Source: Saprospiraceae bacterium (GTDB lineage: Bacteria > Bacteroidota > Bacteroidia > Chitinophagales > Saprospiraceae). Taken from it: DNA of 64,000 nt. The position numbers and the translations under genes are program-made. How positions within the stretch are numbered: the stretch's first letter is position 1; every line of letters starts with the position of its first letter. Location of the stretch: positions 1-64,000 of the forward strand of contig JANQPA010000067.1 in assembly GCA_028285545.1 (NCBI GenBank), written 5' to 3'. The notes below the pieces were generated by a model. It was not told the DNA's origin and ran no database searches. It was given only the letters and a program-made list of their open reading frames with translations. This document shows positions 62,712-64,000 of this stretch, piece by piece.

Positions 62712-62771
62712 GCACGCAAATTTCGCTAATTATGCAAATATTAATTAGCATAATTAGCGAAATTTGCGTGC
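62712..62771. repeat. 24-bp-arm hairpin of a dispersed repeat
   Basis: Perfect arms 62712-62735 (gcacgcaaatttcgctaatt...) and 62748-62771 around a 12-base AT loop. A related single arm is at 28974-29007. It lies between the receptor gene and the M1 aminopeptidase gene and lacks a T-tract, so a role as a repeat is more likely than as a terminator. Confidence 0.8.
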
Positions 62772-62806
62772 CTCTAAAAAACTTAATTCATTATAACCAT
62801 AGCATT

Positions 62807-64000
62807 TTGAAAAAAAACCTATTCATTAAAACCTTAATCATTTCTCAATTGCTCGTAAATACCCTTAGAAGCAATGTTCCAAAGGATACTTTAGGTATTA
62901 ATGAAATAGATGTCATTAAATATGAAATTCAACTTAAACTTCCTATGATTAATAATCTAATTGTAGGAGAAGAGTGGATCCATTTTAAAATAAATCCGAT
63001 GGCCACCCAAGCCGTTTTTGACTGCGGACGTCTAGAGATCATCAGTGTTGAAGGTAAGATCATTAAAAGTTTTACTCAGAAGGATCGGAAACTATACCTT
63101 AATTTTTCAGAACATAAAAATGAAAATAATACCATCAAAATTAGCTATAAAGGAAGCCCTAAAAGAGGGATTCAATTCTTAAAGGGTCCCACTCAAGCTT
63201 ATACCGTATATTTCACTCAAGAATGGATGGTTTGCAATTTTAAACCTAAGGACAGGGCCAGTCTTGAAACCGAATTAATAGTACCTAATCAATATACTTG
63301 TGTAGCTAGTGGAGAATTGTTAGAAAAACAGGCCATACAAGGCAATATGCTTCAGTATTCCTGGAAGTTAAGTACTCCCTCCCCTGCTTATACCTATGGT
63401 TTTGCCATCGGTCAATTCAATGAATCTCAAAAAACATACAAAGATGCCTCTTTGCATTTCTATGCTCATAATTATTCATCCAGGCAGTTAGATAGCATAT
63501 TTAGGTATTCTACTGATATGCTCTCTTTTTTTGAAGAAAAATCAGGAATACCCTATTTTCAAAAGTCCTATTCTCAAATCCTTATCGGAAATCATTTTCA
63601 GGAAATGGCAGGATTTGCTGTTTTAAGGAATTCCTATGGTAATTTAATATTAAAAGATAGTACTGAAACAAATTTAATAACCCATGAAATGGCCCATCAA
63701 TGGTGGGGAAATCTGATCACTTGTGAGACTTTTAGACATTTTTGGTTAAATGAAGGTTTTGCTACTTACATGTCTGCTGCTTATAATGAACATCGTTTTG
63801 GAAAAGAAAAATATGAAGAACAGATACAAGCTTATTATGATGTATACCAAAAAATTAAAGAACAAGGACTTGATAAATCCCTGGTTTTCGAAGATTGGAT
63901 CAATCCTACAAGGGAAGATCGAAACTTAGTATATTTTAAGGGGGCCTATGTTCTTCATTTACTTAGAGAAAAATTAGGGGATGAGATCTTTTGGCAGGGT
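62807..64000 (+). CDS. M1-family metallopeptidase (aminopeptidase), 3' end missing
   Basis: The first 398 codons of an M1 (aminopeptidase N-like) zinc peptidase, open to the window end. The start is TTG at 62807, followed by a weak signal-like stretch (LFIKTLIISQLLVNTLRSN). The N-terminal beta-domain runs to about residue 230. The exopeptidase region is a variant, HFQEMAGFAVL, rather than the classical GAMEN, and the zinc site is HEMAHQWWG (His293, His297) with the third ligand Glu316 in WLNEGFATYM, HEXXH-X18-E. The GAMEN variation suggests a subgroup without strict aminopeptidase use or a changed substrate preference. Length would be about 550-900 residues in full. Confidence 0.88.
   Translation, partial: MKKNLFIKTLIISQLLVNTLRSNVPKDTLGINEIDVIKYEIQLKLPMINNLIVGEEWIHFKINPMATQAVFDCGRLEIISVEGKIIKSFTQKDRKLYLNFSEHKNENNTIKISYKGSPKRGIQFLKGPTQAYTVYFTQEWMVCNFKPKDRASLETELIVPNQYTCVASGELLEKQAIQGNMLQYSWKLSTPSPAYTYGFAIGQFNESQKTYKDASLHFYAHNYSSRQLDSIFRYSTDMLSFFEEKSGIPYFQKSYSQILIGNHFQEMAGFAVLRNSYGNLILKDSTETNLITHEMAHQWWGNLITCETFRHFWLNEGFATYMSAAYNEHRFGKEKYEEQIQAYYDVYQKIKEQGLDKSLVFEDWINPTREDRNLVYFKGAYVLHLLREKLGDEIFWQG

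Overview
The window is AT-rich, gene-dense chromosomal DNA from a Bacteroidota bacterium. Support comes from a SusC/SusD pair, a hybrid two-component system (HTCS), a type IX secretion (T9SS) plug protein, a C-terminal T9SS-type sorting domain on a giant secreted protein, CarboxypepD_reg-type TonB-dependent receptors, an M56/M23 fusion under a BlaI-type repressor, and several TAnnTTTG (-7) promoter boxes. Large adhesin-like secreted proteins and spacers full of fold-back repeats suggest a Saprospiria-like lineage; that placement is inference. I saw no rRNA, tRNA, CRISPR array, transposase or phage gene.

Layout. 0.4-5.2 kb: susC-susD on the minus strand. 5.6-16.5 kb: housekeeping genes (pdxJ; a CPBP protease, cdsA and psd operon; a WG-repeat protein; lysS; a histone-deacetylase-like hydrolase; an acidic coiled-coil protein; asd). 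16.9-19.9 kb: a lamin-tail-domain surface protein and diacylglycerol kinase. 20.1-24.9 kb: a three-gene redox module (GltD-like FAD/Fe-S protein plus 2-oxoacid:ferredoxin oxidoreductase alpha and beta). 25.0-27.7 kb: a two-gene cassette of a 68-residue protein and an NB-ARC/STAND NTPase with a TPR array. 27.8-31.2 kb: aminotransferase, phosphohexomutase, pcm. 31.6-42.0 kb: a lipoprotein, a 1734-residue HYR-repeat T9SS cargo and an HTCS sensor-regulator. 42.3-46.5 kb: tadA, guaB, a 3-methyladenine glycosylase and the T9SS plug protein. 46.5-51.8 kb: an orphan protein, a TolC/HlyD pair and a TIGR04282 transferase. 51.9-54.3 kb: a cytochrome/DUF5777/lipoprotein operon. 54.7-58.0 kb: bacilliredoxin, DUF6150, and an AraC, DUF2255 and alpha/beta hydrolase operon. 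58.3-64.0 kb: blaI, M56/M23, an outer-membrane receptor and an M1 aminopeptidase cut by the window end.

The most interesting region is 24.9-27.8 kb. The 68-residue protein and the STAND NTPase share a short motif (G-N-I-x-A...V-H-I-G-D), the NTPase ends in six exact 144-bp TPR units, and the pair lies between two inverted arms (24907-24955 and 27731-27759) that look like the halves of one long terminator hairpin between the convergent genes korB and the aminotransferase. Intact hairpins of this kind occur elsewhere in the window (10373-10434, 51782-51838). This is consistent with a defence-like or signalling cassette inserted into the loop of a terminator.

A second theme is the spacers. Many hold long perfect palindromes or fold-back elements, each built from its own short word, and a few motifs recur at distant sites. 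Start codons were moved from upstream TTG or GTG codons to internal ATGs where the protein family, signal peptide or promoter position supported it.
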